Below, piece after piece: positions 20,455 to 29,856 of a DNA stretch of 64,000 nt. Both the position numbers and the translations under genes were made by a program. The notes beneath the pieces are model-generated. The model saw only the letters and a list, made by a program, of their open reading frames with translations, made no database searches and had not been told where the DNA came from. Each line of letters begins with the position of its first letter. Position 1 is the stretch's first letter. The stretch is taken from NCBI GenBank assembly GCA_036365515.1, contig CM070876.1, positions 136,359,894 to 136,423,893 on the forward strand, read 5' to 3'. The DNA comes from Torymus aiolomorphi. Lineage: Eukaryota > Arthropoda > Insecta > Hymenoptera > Torymidae.

Positions 20455-22815
20455 CTAGAAAGAGAAAAAAACATGATTATTATGGGAGAGAGAGACAGAG
20501 AGAGTATGTAAAGTACTGACATCAGGTTGTTCCTTAGTCCAGGTAGATGGTCCTAGGCCCCTTCTTCAGAGGTTCGGAGATAGACGTGGTGGACTTCTTC
20601 TTCTGTAGCTCCTTTACGATCGAGGTTCTCGAGCAACTGATGACTCCGGCTGGCTGCAGCTGCTTAAGTAACCTCCTCCCCACCACTTTTTGTACCGCCG
20701 TGGCCGCTGCTGTGGGAGTGGGGCAGCTCGCTGATTGGCCCGCGCAGGTTGACTGGTTGGAGCCCGTCACGACCTGCTCGCACATGCACTCCCACCACTG
20801 CGCAGCGTCATCTCGTACTCTTGGATGGACAAGTGCCCCCACGGGAGACTGTCCGTCTGGCCAAGCGCCAGATGGTGCTTGTCGTTGCGGGGACTGAGCG
20901 CGATCTTCTGCTCCTTCTCCGTGCGGATGACGTGCAGGCGAGAGCGTATGGTGTGCTGCTCCTTCGATAGCACCTGCTGCTCACGAAAGCAGCACACATA
21001 GTCCTCGAAGCTAATGGCCATCTTAACCACCGAGGACTTGACGCCCTTCGCCTTCTTGATGGTTTTCTGGCCTTCGATACGGATGCCGTACATCTTGCTT
21101 CGGAGGCCCACAAACTCCAACATGACGTTGCCATTGCATTCGTCCTTCGTGAGCCCGACCACCTTCTTGTTTACCCGAGGCATACCAAACGGGTTGGCCT
21201 CGGCGTAGTCAGAAGTATCGAACTCATGAAGGTCGCGCTTCATGGCTTCCTAAATGTCGAAGTAGCGGACCTCGTAGATGAGGCTGTACAATGTATATCA
21301 GCTTCGAGGACTCATCCACAGTGCGCTGCATGTACTCGTAGTGGAACCGGTATACGAGGGTCTTGTAAAGATCCAAGGCACAGAGACCTACGTATACCGG
21401 CTTCCCGATGGTGACCTCTGTACGACTCAGTTATACGGCTACTAAGTCCTCCCTGAAGACGGCTCTGCTGTGGAAGTTGGGCTTGGCTATGAGGGCCTCA
21501 GCCCCATGGCGCCCCTTCCACTTGCGCACCAGCTTGACGTCCACCCGATTGCGCTCGTTCTCCATGGTCTTGCCGTACACCGCGTTGTTGAACAGCTTGA
21601 AGAGGAGTTTCTTTAAGTCATTCTTCGCATCGTCCTCATCTCGCTGTTCAGGTCGATGTACGGCTTCAACCATAGCTTCTGATCGAAGCGCTCGGTGGAC
21701 CTTTGTCAAGCGCAAGCTGTGCTTCAGGGCCTATTTGAGAGCGCTATAGTGGATGATATCGCGCTCCTTGTCGTACAGGGTCGTGAGCAGCTTTCCCTGT
21801 TTCTTATCAGATGGTGCCATGTGCTCTGGGCAGAGGAGCAGGTCTCTGTGAGCGTCGTGAAGGTGCTCGGGGTACTCCAGGTCCACCTCGAGAATGTAGC
21901 CCTCGTGGTGGTTGTCGGACACATCCCAGAAGTTGGGCTGCTCTACGTCCTCGAGCCATCGGAAGCCTCCATAGGGCAGGAGCTGCGTCGTGGCCGTAGA
22001 GGAGATATTTTGACTCCTCCTCTGGGTTGTAGAAGTCACCCATGTAGCGGTTGTTGGCCTTTGTGTAGTGATTAGAGCACTGACTTACACCACCCCAAAT
22101 GCCTCGCTCCACGAATAGAAGGATGACGATGTCGGTGAGCAGCTCCAGCTCGACCTTGGTGTACTTGAGCATAGCGTCCCAAGTGAGTCCAGGGGTGGTG
22201 TAGTAGTGCGCCGGATCAAGACCATATGCCTCCAGGCAGTTGTCTCGGAAGTTCTCAAAGACGTCGGCAAGTAGCAGCACGTCCGTCTTGAGGTAAAGAT
22301 CGAAGTACTCATCGAGACTCTTAATGTTGAAGGACTGCCATACCTTCTGAGCATGTTGATAGTCTTCGTCGCTGATGTCGCTGTTGTAGAGGCTGCTGTG
22401 AAAGTCCTCCTTGGCTGGCAGTTCTCCCTTCTTCAGGGTGTCGAGGGAGGAGACATAGTCGTAGGGGAATACTCCCTTTCTCTTCAATAGCTTTATCTGC
22501 TCAGCCGTGTAACTCTTCTTGAACTCTGGTTCGGCGATGTTCAGGTGATCCAGGTAAGATGCCAACTTCTCAAGGGAGGAGGCCATGAAGCGCAGCGAGT
22601 CAATGAATCGCAGTTGGACTTCAGTGCCCTCGACATACTTAGCGAAGGAGATGTATTTTTCCTTCGTTTGAGGGATGAGACTCGCTCGACCACCGAATCT
22701 CGTTGCAATCTCCATAATAAAGAGGTGGGAGTCGTATCCGCTCAAGTTGTGGAAAACCACTGGTACGATTCTTGAGTCCTGATATTGCAGTTTGCAGCTG
22801 TTGTGTGTCGAGCCT

Positions 22816-22895
22816 CTGAATTTGAAAAAAAAAAACAAAATATATTAGAAAAGAAACAAATTGTAAGGTGAAAGAAAAAAATTGTAAATACTTAC
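22816..22895 (-). other. Intron in the polymerase gene
   Basis: On the minus strand it begins gtaagtatttac and ends caaattcag, a canonical GT-AG intron of 80 bases with a pyrimidine-rich 3' part. It separates the RDHGHLTG block from STHNSCKLQYQDS. The LINE insertion lies directly at its donor side. Confidence 0.65.
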
Positions 22896-22902
22896 TTCCA
22901 AG

Positions 22903-23502
22903 ATGGAGGATAGTGGGCTGCCACCGGAGGCAGTCCCTCCCGATATATACTATCGATGTCACAATACGCAAGCGGTTAAAACGGTAGTATGTATATGGTG
23001 TTGCAATGTTTTTCATAAAAGTGACTTTAATAGAAAAAAAAATGTAAGATACATAAACAGTGTGTTAGTTGTTTGTGATGAACACGATTTGAGCATAACC
23101 TCAAATCAAGATCCCACACGTGTTGTGTTACTAAAACTACAAGAAGATCTGCAAACCAAAACTAAAGCGATTGAGAATCTTAGTAAAAACTATAGGAAAA
23201 TAGAATCAGAGTACAGTAAACTTAAAATCAACTATGAAGGCCTCCTTCAAGAAAACAGAATGCAAGTTGATGAGCTGGATGAGACTACATGCGAAGACAA
23301 GGACAGTGATAAAGTAAGTGCACTAATAACAGAAAACCAGCTGCTTAGGGAACTAAATACTGAATTGAAACATAAAAATCTGCTTTTAAACGAAATTCTA
23401 ACGAAAGAAAAAGAACGACCGAGTAAATACAAGGAAACATATGCAGATATAATGTCAAAAAGATACACATACCACAATCCAAAAAAGTGCCGAAAATTGT
23501 AG
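22903..23502 (+). CDS. LINE ORF1, N-terminal part with zinc-finger-like head and coiled coil
   Basis: 200 codons, open. The head has a PHD-like set of Cys and His (YRCHNT, VCIWCCNVFH, then CDEHD). It is followed by a long heptad-rich segment (LQEDLQTKTKAIENLSKNY, LITENQLLRELNTELKHKN) that would form a coiled coil, as LINE ORF1 proteins often have. It ends HNPKKCRKL just after the slip-prone run A AAA AAG (23481-23487). The -1 frame from there enters the next frame, so the two may be one protein. As an ORF1 protein it would bind the element RNA. Confidence 0.6.
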   Translation: MEDSGLPPEAVPPDIYYRCHNTQAVKTVVCIWCCNVFHKSDFNRKKNVRYINSVLVVCDEHDLSITSNQDPTRVVLLKLQEDLQTKTKAIENLSKNYRKIESEYSKLKINYEGLLQENRMQVDELDETTCEDKDSDKVSALITENQLLRELNTELKHKNLLLNEILTKEKERPSKYKETYADIMSKRYTYHNPKKCRKL

Positions 23503-24476
23503 TGACAAGAAAAGACAAAGAAGAGAAATCTGTGATAAAGGAAAAAGTATTCCACTATCTACTTAAAGAAAAATCAATCCAAACGAAAAAAATTGATATG
23601 AAAAGTAAAGATGTAATTTCAATAACATGCATGAACGAGGAAAGTGCCAAGACAGCAAAAAGATTACTAGACGCCAAGCTCAACCACCTCTACAAGGTCG
23701 AAGAAGAACAGCTTAGTAAGCCTGTCATAAGAATAACTGGCATCGAAAATGAATTCAAGTCTGATATAAAAGCAATCGAAAATGACATAAACCAAAGAAA
23801 TTTTTCAAATTTAGATACAAAGGATAACGTATTACACGTAGCTGGCAATGACAAAAACAGTAAAGTAACGGTCATCATGCAAATAACGGGTGAAATGCAC
23901 AAACATATTAAAGAAAATAAAGACAGATTATTCGTTGGTTATCAGAATTGCAAAGTTTACGATATAATAAATGTGAAACCATGTTATAAGTGTGGTAGAT
24001 TGGGTCATAATGGCCAAAGGTGTAAGAACAGCCCAACCTGTTTAAAATGTGCGGGAACGCATCTAACAGAAAAGTGCACATCAGAGAAACAGTGCTGCGT
24101 CAACTGTAGCTTCTCAAATAAGACATTTGGAAACGACTATAATACTGATCATGTTACCACTGACAGACAAGAATGCAAAATTTTGAATGCTAAGGTAAAC
24201 AAGGCTATGAACACTACTGAATATATAATAAAACCTGACTTACCGAGATACCTCGGTAAGGTAGATAACTTCAAGAAACGGACGCAAGAGTTAACTAAAT
24301 CACCAACTACATTACAAACTCAGGTGGGCGGAACTGAATTAATACTGGCAAAACCCAGGCTTGCAAGTTCGTCTTCACTTACATCGATAACAACAAGATC
24401 TAGATTCTACTCACAACAAGACCTCAGCCTGAGTTCGCCTACCAAAAATACGCAAGAGGGATCAACAAACTTTTAA
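23487..24476 (+). CDS. LINE ORF1, C-terminal part with CCHC zinc knuckles
   Basis: The frame is open to 24476. An RRM-like segment (KPVIRITGIENEF, TVIMQITGEMHKHI) precedes zinc knuckles: CYKCGRLGHNGQRC, CLKCAGTHLTEKC and CCVNCSF with a later HVTTDRQECK. This is the nucleic-acid-binding half of an insect non-LTR ORF1, as in jockey, I and R1 relatives. The apparent start at 23487 is a GTG inside the overlap with the upstream frame, so independent initiation there is unlikely. Either a -1 frameshift or a one-base loss in the A run explains the split. Confidence 0.65.
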   Translation: MPKIVVTRKDKEEKSVIKEKVFHYLLKEKSIQTKKIDMKSKDVISITCMNEESAKTAKRLLDAKLNHLYKVEEEQLSKPVIRITGIENEFKSDIKAIENDINQRNFSNLDTKDNVLHVAGNDKNSKVTVIMQITGEMHKHIKENKDRLFVGYQNCKVYDIINVKPCYKCGRLGHNGQRCKNSPTCLKCAGTHLTEKCTSEKQCCVNCSFSNKTFGNDYNTDHVTTDRQECKILNAKVNKAMNTTEYIIKPDLPRYLGKVDNFKKRTQELTKSPTTLQTQVGGTELILAKPRLASSSSLTSITTRSRFYSQQDLSLSSPTKNTQEGSTNF

Positions 24477-24479
24477 TTT

Positions 24480-24831
24480 AAGTGATACAAACTTTGTCAG
24501 TGAGATTGAAAATTTTAAAAAACTCTATTGCAAAAGTGTTAATAGGAAACATGAACTAAAAAATAAACTAAAAAATATATATAATAAACAAATGTATACA
24601 TATTGTTTTACTTGCGTTAAGTTTTGAGAATTCTATTGACAATATTAAATGTTTAAGGTTTAAATATTTAATACTTAGTATATAAGCTTTAGTGTATAAG
24701 TATAGTCTTAAGTATTCATGTACCAGCCCTCGTACAGGTAGTTAATATCTATCTCTGAGGACTTTACTCTATGTAATTTTGTTCTGGTTTAATAAATATA
24801 AATAAAAATAAAAAAATAAATAAAAATAAAT
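24480..24831 (+). other. LINE 3' untranslated region and A-rich tail
   Basis: AT-rich sequence with several in-frame stops after the ORF1 stop. It ends in aataaatataaataaaaata-type repeats, the probable polyadenylation region of the LINE. Confidence 0.55.
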
Positions 24832-26584
24832 TTCCCGTGAGATGGCCGTGATCCCTGACCTTCTTGTCCTGGCTGGTAAATGGCTTTCTGCACATGTAGC
24901 AGTGTGTAGCCAGCCTGAGATCGTTCTTCTCTCGCTGTTTGAGGTCATCCATGGGTTGAGGATTCTTAGGAGAATCGGTTAGCTCTTCTGCGAGCTCTCG
25001 TAACTTGTCAACGAATCACTCTGCTGAATTCTGTCCGTCTTCTTCGTCCTTCCTGTAGCTGGTATAGCCGCAGCGAGTCTCGTCAAAGCTGCACTTAAGA
25101 TAGAATCCAACACTGAAGGCCTTGCGCCGCTGGTAGGCTCGCTCGTTGTCCGCCACAGGCTTGAGTATGCACTCAAAGTCGGCGTATACAATGAAGGGCA
25201 CGCGTTCATGGTTTTTGAAATTCTTGAATTTCAGTATCTTCTTCTTCTCTGCGGGCAGCTTCACCTTACACTTATTGACCTGAGCGCAGTCTATCTCGTG
25301 AGCCTTCAATTTTTCATCGCTCCGAAAATAGTGAACCCAGTGATCGCATATGAATGTCTTTGCTTTGTGGGACGATACTTACCTTCGGACTAGACGAGAG
25401 AGATCCTTTATCCAGATGTAGTGGAACTTGGGTACTACATCATCCTCCTCTTCTTCTTCACCCTCATTCACATAGTGGTCTTGCAAGAGGAGAACGTTGT
25501 CATGTTTCTCCTTCTTGTTCTTTGTCACGTGGTATGGTGACATTTCAAATTTTCCATCTCTCTTCTTCAATACGTATAGGTTGATGGAGATGTTGTTCTA
25601 ACTCTCGAATTTGGCGATCTGTGTTGGTGACAATGGAAACTCAATACCTTTAAAGTTCAACTCACCTACAAATGCCTTGTACTTGGTTACTCTACAAGCA
25701 TCTTTGCTAACTGGACGTAGCGCCGAGAGTACAGCGCACTGGAAGCACGTATCGTCCTCGTTTTGCACGTTGATGCAGGCCTCCTTTCTTTTCACTACAG
25801 CAGGCAGTGGGATGTAGGAGTTTCCCCTCATGGGATTGAACTTGTTCACATTCACAGCCAAGTTCAAGATGGAGCGCAGTGTCCAGTCGGAGTCTCGTTT
25901 CTGGATTTCCTCAATTTCGTGGATGACGGGCTGCTCGAGGTTGGCTGTGAACCACTCACTCAGGTCGGTGGCGGTGTAGATTGGAGCATTCTTTGTGTTG
26001 AAGTACAAAATTTCTACAGTCTCGTTGCCCGTGACTTTGGTGTATTCTGCAGCGGGCACTGCGTTGACCTTGAGTGCGTTATGTTCCTCGAGAGCTGTCT
26101 CTATTTTTACAATAAAGATGGCTCGAGCGTCCTCGAGGAATGTTGTTACGTCCAGATGTTGGTGGTTGCTGATGACTCATGTCTTTATGCGGCTACCAAA
26201 GGCCCAGTTAACGTCATCCCAACTGACTCTTGCCAAGCCTGCACCATGTATCTCAGAGAAGCAGAGCATGCTCTGTCGTATGCTGTACAGTACAGCGATG
26301 GTCGACTCGCATTTTGGCTTTTCGTGCACGTTCATGCCTGGGGTGTGGAGAAGTCTCTCGTACGTCTCGATGTGGTCAACGATTATGACATTGACCCATC
26401 TTTCAGCCATTTCACTGCTCACATTACCACCTCTCATTAGCTCCAATGCTTGCTGCGTGAGCAAGATGGATTCATCACTATCCAATGCCATTCTAAGAAA
26501 AAAAAATGTATTAGTAATCGAGCGATAATAACAAAAAATACGTTGTAGAATACTCACTTGACACTTTCTCTTAGTAGTAGTAGA

Positions 26585-26900
26585 TGTCTAGGAGAGCTAC
26601 TTGGGGGGTATCCTGCAGAAAACTCACAGGAGAGCTGGGATCCTAGAAGTCGCAGCAATGGTCTTCCTCGATTGGGATTCTACTCTCGTAGTAGATGTCT
26701 CGTAGGTAACGTGGAGAAAACTCACGGCGATGATCTGGTACCTCGTAGGAGAGCTACTTGAGGGTATCCTGGAGAAAACTCACAGGAGAGCTTGGATCCT
26801 AGAAGTCGCAGCAATGGTCTTCCTCGACCGGGATTCTACTCTGTAGTAGATGTTTCGGAGAGCTACTTGGGGGTATCCTGGAGTATCCATTCAGGAGAGC
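26585..26900. repeat. Tandem repeat in polymerase 5' region
   Basis: The block ggagagctacttggggggta, then aaaactcacaggagagct, then atcctagaagtcgcagcaat, then attctactct is present at about 26590-26700 and again at 26751-26850. A third partial copy begins at 26857. The unit is about 160 bases and lies between the TATA box at 26921 and the first coding exon, so it would be transcribed as 5' leader. Confidence 0.7.
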
Positions 26901-26920
26901 TCCTCGACCGGCGTCTCGCC

Positions 26921-27180
26921 TTTTATAGGGATCGCGGTGCATGCACTCAGCCAATCAAAGAGCTCCATGCCATTTTTCCAAGAATTCTATGGAGGTTTGA
27001 AATTGCATCAGCCAATCAGAGAGCTCCGTGCAGGTCTCAACCTGTTGAAAACGTTTTTCTAAGAATTCTGTGCAAGTTTGAAATTGTGTCAGCCAATCAG
27101 CGAGCTCCATGGTGATGGGGCGGTGCTATGGACAGAGCGCTCGCGCGCGGTGGTGGGGGAAGATCTGTGAGGGTATATAA
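26921..27180. promoter_or_regulatory. Divergent promoter with two TATA boxes and three CCAAT boxes
   Basis: The minus-strand TATA (ctataaaagg, 26921-26927) points to the polymerase. The plus-strand TATA (gtatataag, 27174-27180) points to the gene at 27230. Between them lie three copies of cagccaatca followed by a gagctcc-type block, with CCAAT at 26951, 27012 and 27093. Each of the last two is preceded by an aagaattct...gtttgaaatt block, so the promoter grew by duplication. Confidence 0.65.
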
Positions 27181-27229
27181 GCGGCGCATCGAGTCGAGGA
27201 GCTCATTCGCTCTCACCATAGAGTACGTG

Positions 27230-27770
27230 ATGGACGTCCAGGGATTCAAAGCCGCTGACAACGAGTTCGTCTTCAAGGACGTGGCCAGCGCTGCCATCGA
27301 GGATGGCTATACCGTCGGTGTATAGTTTCAAATCTCCGCACCGGTGAGATGATCTACCGAGTGAGTGTAAGAGCACAAATCGCTGGCTGCAGTTGAATTA
27401 TCGTGGTATGCCCTGGAGCTCTGGAGAAATCCCGTACACGAAGCTGGTGGAGAGTGTACAGTATGGTTTGATAAACGTAAGAAGGTGTATATCAAGGGGT
27501 TGGAGAAGAAGAGGTGGTTGCAGGATATATTGTTAAATATGTAAGTATTCTTATCTCATGCACAATCTTTGTTTACTTTATCAAACGTAATTTTGTAGGA
27601 CTATATGCAACGTTGAGGATATGGGCTGTCTTTCGCTGCGGATGCTAAACCAAGAGGAGTCATATGCACCGTGTACGAATCATATCTTGGGAGACGAACA
27701 CTGCAACTACGCCATCCAGAACGTGTTCGCATTGAAAAAGAGGATACTTGACAGCAGCAGCAGCAGCTGA
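27230..27770 (+). pseudogene. Polinton small conserved protein, right copy
   Basis: The ATG at 27230, about 50 bases after a TATA box, opens MDVQGFKAADNEFVFKDVAS. Frameshifts near 27325 and 27480 and a TGA near 27350 interrupt NRWLQLNYRGMPWSSGEIPY and VYIKGLEKKRWLQDILL. A 58-base intron with gtaagt and ttttgtag borders (27541-27598) leads to an exon with MGCLSLRMLNQEESYAPC and CNYAIQNVFALKKRIL, ending in a run of five serines and TGA. It is the paralogue of 14115-14597. aataaa at 27888 could end the transcript. Confidence 0.65.
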
Positions 27771-27928
27771 CCAGAGTCATCGATTAACAGCGGCTATGTG
27801 AGCACCGACGACATCGCCGTGGATGAAGTGGATTTAAGTCAATGTAAACCTCTACACATAATGTTAAGTGGCATGCATAATTAATAAAATGTAATGGAGA
27901 GGTAATTGTATGTGGTTATACCTCACAG

Positions 27929-27954
27929 GTGGGAGCGATGGTTGGGGCTCCCAC
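27929..27954 (-). promoter_or_regulatory. Stem-loop, inverted copy of the 20064 element
   Basis: gtgggagc and gctcccac form a perfect eight-base stem around the loop gatggttggg. Its reverse complement aligns with 20064-20087 and 28817-28840. The A-T pair in the middle of the stem there is a G-C pair here, a compensatory change. It lies about 40 bases after the polyadenylation signal of the gene at 27230. Confidence 0.6.
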
Positions 27955-28083
27955 TATTTAGAAAAATAAGAAAATTGTTACTCCATGAATTTTGAATTCC
28001 CGCCAGCCTCTGTTGGATAGATGGAAAATTGAACGGCGAAACGGACAAAATTTTAGGAGTTATGGTATGACTTTATTAGAAAA

Positions 28084-28165
28084 TGAAAAAAATGAAAAAA
28101 ATGAAAAAAATGAAAAAAAATGAAAAAATGAAAAAAATGAAAAAGTGAGAAAATGAAAAAAATTT
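28084..28165 (+). repeat. gaaaaaaat microsatellite
   Basis: About nine imperfect copies of a 7-10 base A-rich unit (atgaaaaa). Low complexity, in the non-coding right part of the Polinton. Confidence 0.8.
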
Positions 28166-28293
28166 TTAAAATCAAATAATTAATTAATTAATTGTTCAAC
28201 AAAATACCACCTGCCCCCACACGATGTGTGAGTGTAGGTGGTTGTCAAGTGTTGGAACACAGCCTGACTTATAGCAGGCACCGCGCTGACTTA

Positions 28294-28708
28294 CAAGGAA
28301 GGGTATCGAACCCAAACTCACCGATTTCAAAAATTTCGATATACATGTTGTAGATCATAAAAAAATATGAGACACGTGTTTTTTCTTATCTGCGGAAAAA
28401 AGCTAATTTTTTGATCATGTATATTGAAAATAAAAAATAAGGGTTGCAACCCTTAGGGTCAAAATTGCTTCAGTTATCTTTGTTTTTTTATAAGAAGTAA
28501 TTTCTATTTTGTTTTACTCTGAAATACGCAGTAGAAGCCGAGATATATTTAAAAAACCGTTTTTGGTGGTTATCTTTAGGGGTGGTTTTCACCCCCTAAT
28601 ATGTTTTTCCGCAGATAAGAAAAAACACGTGTCTCATATTTTTTCATGATCTACAACATATATCGAAATTTTTGAAATCGGTGAGTTCGGGTTCGATACC
28701 CTTCCTTG
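28294..28708. mobile_element. MITE of 415 bases, TTA duplication
   Basis: Inverted arms of about 110 bases (caaggaagggtatcgaaccc and its complement) are flanked by tta at 28291-28293 and 28709-28711. The right-hand Polinton duplication at 29683 shows the empty site, confirming insertion. A three-base TTA/TAA duplication fits PIF/Harbinger-type movement, but no transposase is present. Confidence 0.8.
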
Positions 28709-28851
28709 TTAGTGGTAGGCAACGCGACGACTGCGGCTCGCCTAGTGGATCGCGCGGAACTATACTCCCCGCGAAGTGGCGCAAAATTCAAAACAATTTT
28801 ATTTTCTTGGAAGTGATGAGAGTCCCAACCATCGCTCTCACCTGCGAGGTA

Positions 28852-29021
28852 CACCCAAGGGAAGTTGATTCTTTCCGAAAGTACCGGGTAAATTTCAAAA
28901 TGCTGCAATCCCATTGGACGATTCAAGTGTAAACATTAACACTCAATTAAAATCGTCCAATGAAATTGCAGATTTTAAAATTGACTAGGTACGTTCAGAA
29001 AGAATCAACTTCCCTCGGGTG
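28852..29021. mobile_element. MITE of 170 bases, TA-flanked
   Basis: Inverted arms of about 75 bases (cacccaagggaagttgattc and its complement) meet near acattaacactcaatt and are flanked by ta on both sides (28850-28851 and 29022-29023). It interrupts the second copy of the direct repeat whose intact version is at 20047-20175. A half-copy lies at 8073-8145. The TA flanks suggest Tc1/mariner-type movement. Confidence 0.75.
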
Positions 29022-29095
29022 TACAACTACATACAATTACCTCTCCGTAAACTTCCTTTTTTTATTTTTTTTTTATTTTTTCTTTTTGTACAATC

Positions 29096-29641
29096 TTAAA
29101 CTCGCATTTTTGCCGGTCGAGTTTTCTTGCGGATGCATGGGTCGTCTACGGGGGCGGTCGGCAGGAGAATATGCCTCTTCCGCTGTTTCACGGGCTCCTT
29201 ACGTTGTGCCTGCTCCTCGTTATTCTCAGAGAGAAACAGGTCCCGTTGCAACTGGGACAGCGGCCGCCGGGGTGAGGACGGTAGCCGTGGCATCGACGGC
29301 TGCTGCTGATATGGCGCAGCTGCTGCCTGCGCTATCTCGCGGGCTAGTCGAGCCAGCGGGGCTTACCGCACCTTAGCAGGTAGCGGCGGCAGTGTCAGCG
29401 AGACCTTCCGCACCTTAACAGGTGGCGGCGGCGATACCGGTGTTGCTGGCCGTGGCGTCGGTGCTGGAGGTGACGGCAGCGGGATATCCGCCAGTGCTGG
29501 CGGCGGTGGCGGCCGTACCGCAATCAGCGCTAGGAGAGCCGGCGATAGCATGCCTCCTGGGGGCTCTCGTGCGAGTGGCGGTAAAGGTAAATCCATTACC
29601 TTCCTTCGCGGATCGTGAAAGTAAAATGTTGCCTTACTCAT
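29096..29641 (-). pseudogene. Proline-rich Polinton protein, one stop
   Basis: From ATG at 29641: MSKATFYFHDPRRKVMDLPL, then a long proline-rich region (RPPPPPALADIPLPSPPAP, VSPPPPVKVRKV). A TAA at 29363 interrupts an otherwise open frame, then come basic and Gln-rich segments (SPRRPLSQLQRDLFLSEN, EPVKQRKRH, IRKKTRPAKMRV). 182 codons in all. I do not recognise a domain. Proline-rich and basic composition could suit a DNA-binding core or membrane-active virion protein; that is a guess. It is the gene nearest the right terminus. Confidence 0.5.
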
Positions 29642-29682
29642 ACTAAATTCTGAGTTGAGCTGACTGCCGAAGGACCGGGCCC

Positions 29683-29856
29683 AGCCTGACTTATAGCCGG
29701 TGCTGCGCTTACTCAGCAGTGGGCAGCGCGAGGACGGCCGCCTGCCACCTAGCCGAGCGCGCGGAACCACACTCGCCGCGGAGCGCCGGCACCGTACTTA
29801 CTCAGCGGTGGGAAGCGCGACGACTGCCGCTCGCCGCCTAGTGGAGCGCGCGGAAC
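29683..29856 (+). repeat. Direct repeats at the right Polinton end
   Basis: The block cttactcagc(a/g)gtggg(c/a)agcgcga, then gccgcc, then gagcgcgcggaac occurs at about 29708-29770 and 29806-29856. It occurs a third time, split by the 415-base MITE, at 28261-28760. The third copy also repeats the inner edge of the terminal repeat (gcgcaaaattcaaa). Confidence 0.7.

Larger units (their letters stand above)
22900..24831 (+). mobile_element. ORF1-only LINE inserted in the polymerase gene
   Basis: It carries two overlapping frames of a non-LTR ORF1, a 3' untranslated part and an A-rich tail of aataaa units (24791-24831). It is opposite in strand to the interrupted gene. The four bases ttcc before it (22896-22899) recur after the tail (24832-24835) and may be the target duplication. 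No endonuclease or reverse-transcriptase frame is present, yet the 5' end precedes the ATG, so it is not a simple 5' truncation. Confidence 0.7.
20767..26488 (-). pseudogene. Protein-primed family-B DNA polymerase of the Polinton, broken and interrupted
   Basis: The frame starts at the ATG at 26488 (MALDSDESILLTQQALELM), just after a splice acceptor. Conserved blocks: FNPMRGNSYIPLP, CINVQNEDDTCFQCAVLSAL, FHYIWIKDLSRL, VYADFECIL (Exo I), a Cys pair with RDHGHLTG, HNLSGYDSHLF (Exo II), LYLKTDVLLLADVFE (Exo III), VDLEYPEHLH (motif A) and LFNNAVYGKTMEN (motif B). The C-terminal thumb blocks are NPFGMPRVNKK and EFVGLRSKMYGIR. Stops in the main frame lie at 26177, 25598, 25379 and 25016. Near 21285-21298 a short deletion destroys the YxDTDS motif C. 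A LINE (22900-24831) sits at an exon edge, with an intron at 22816-22895, and frame changes occur near 21990, 21300 and 21260. Confidence 0.9.
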
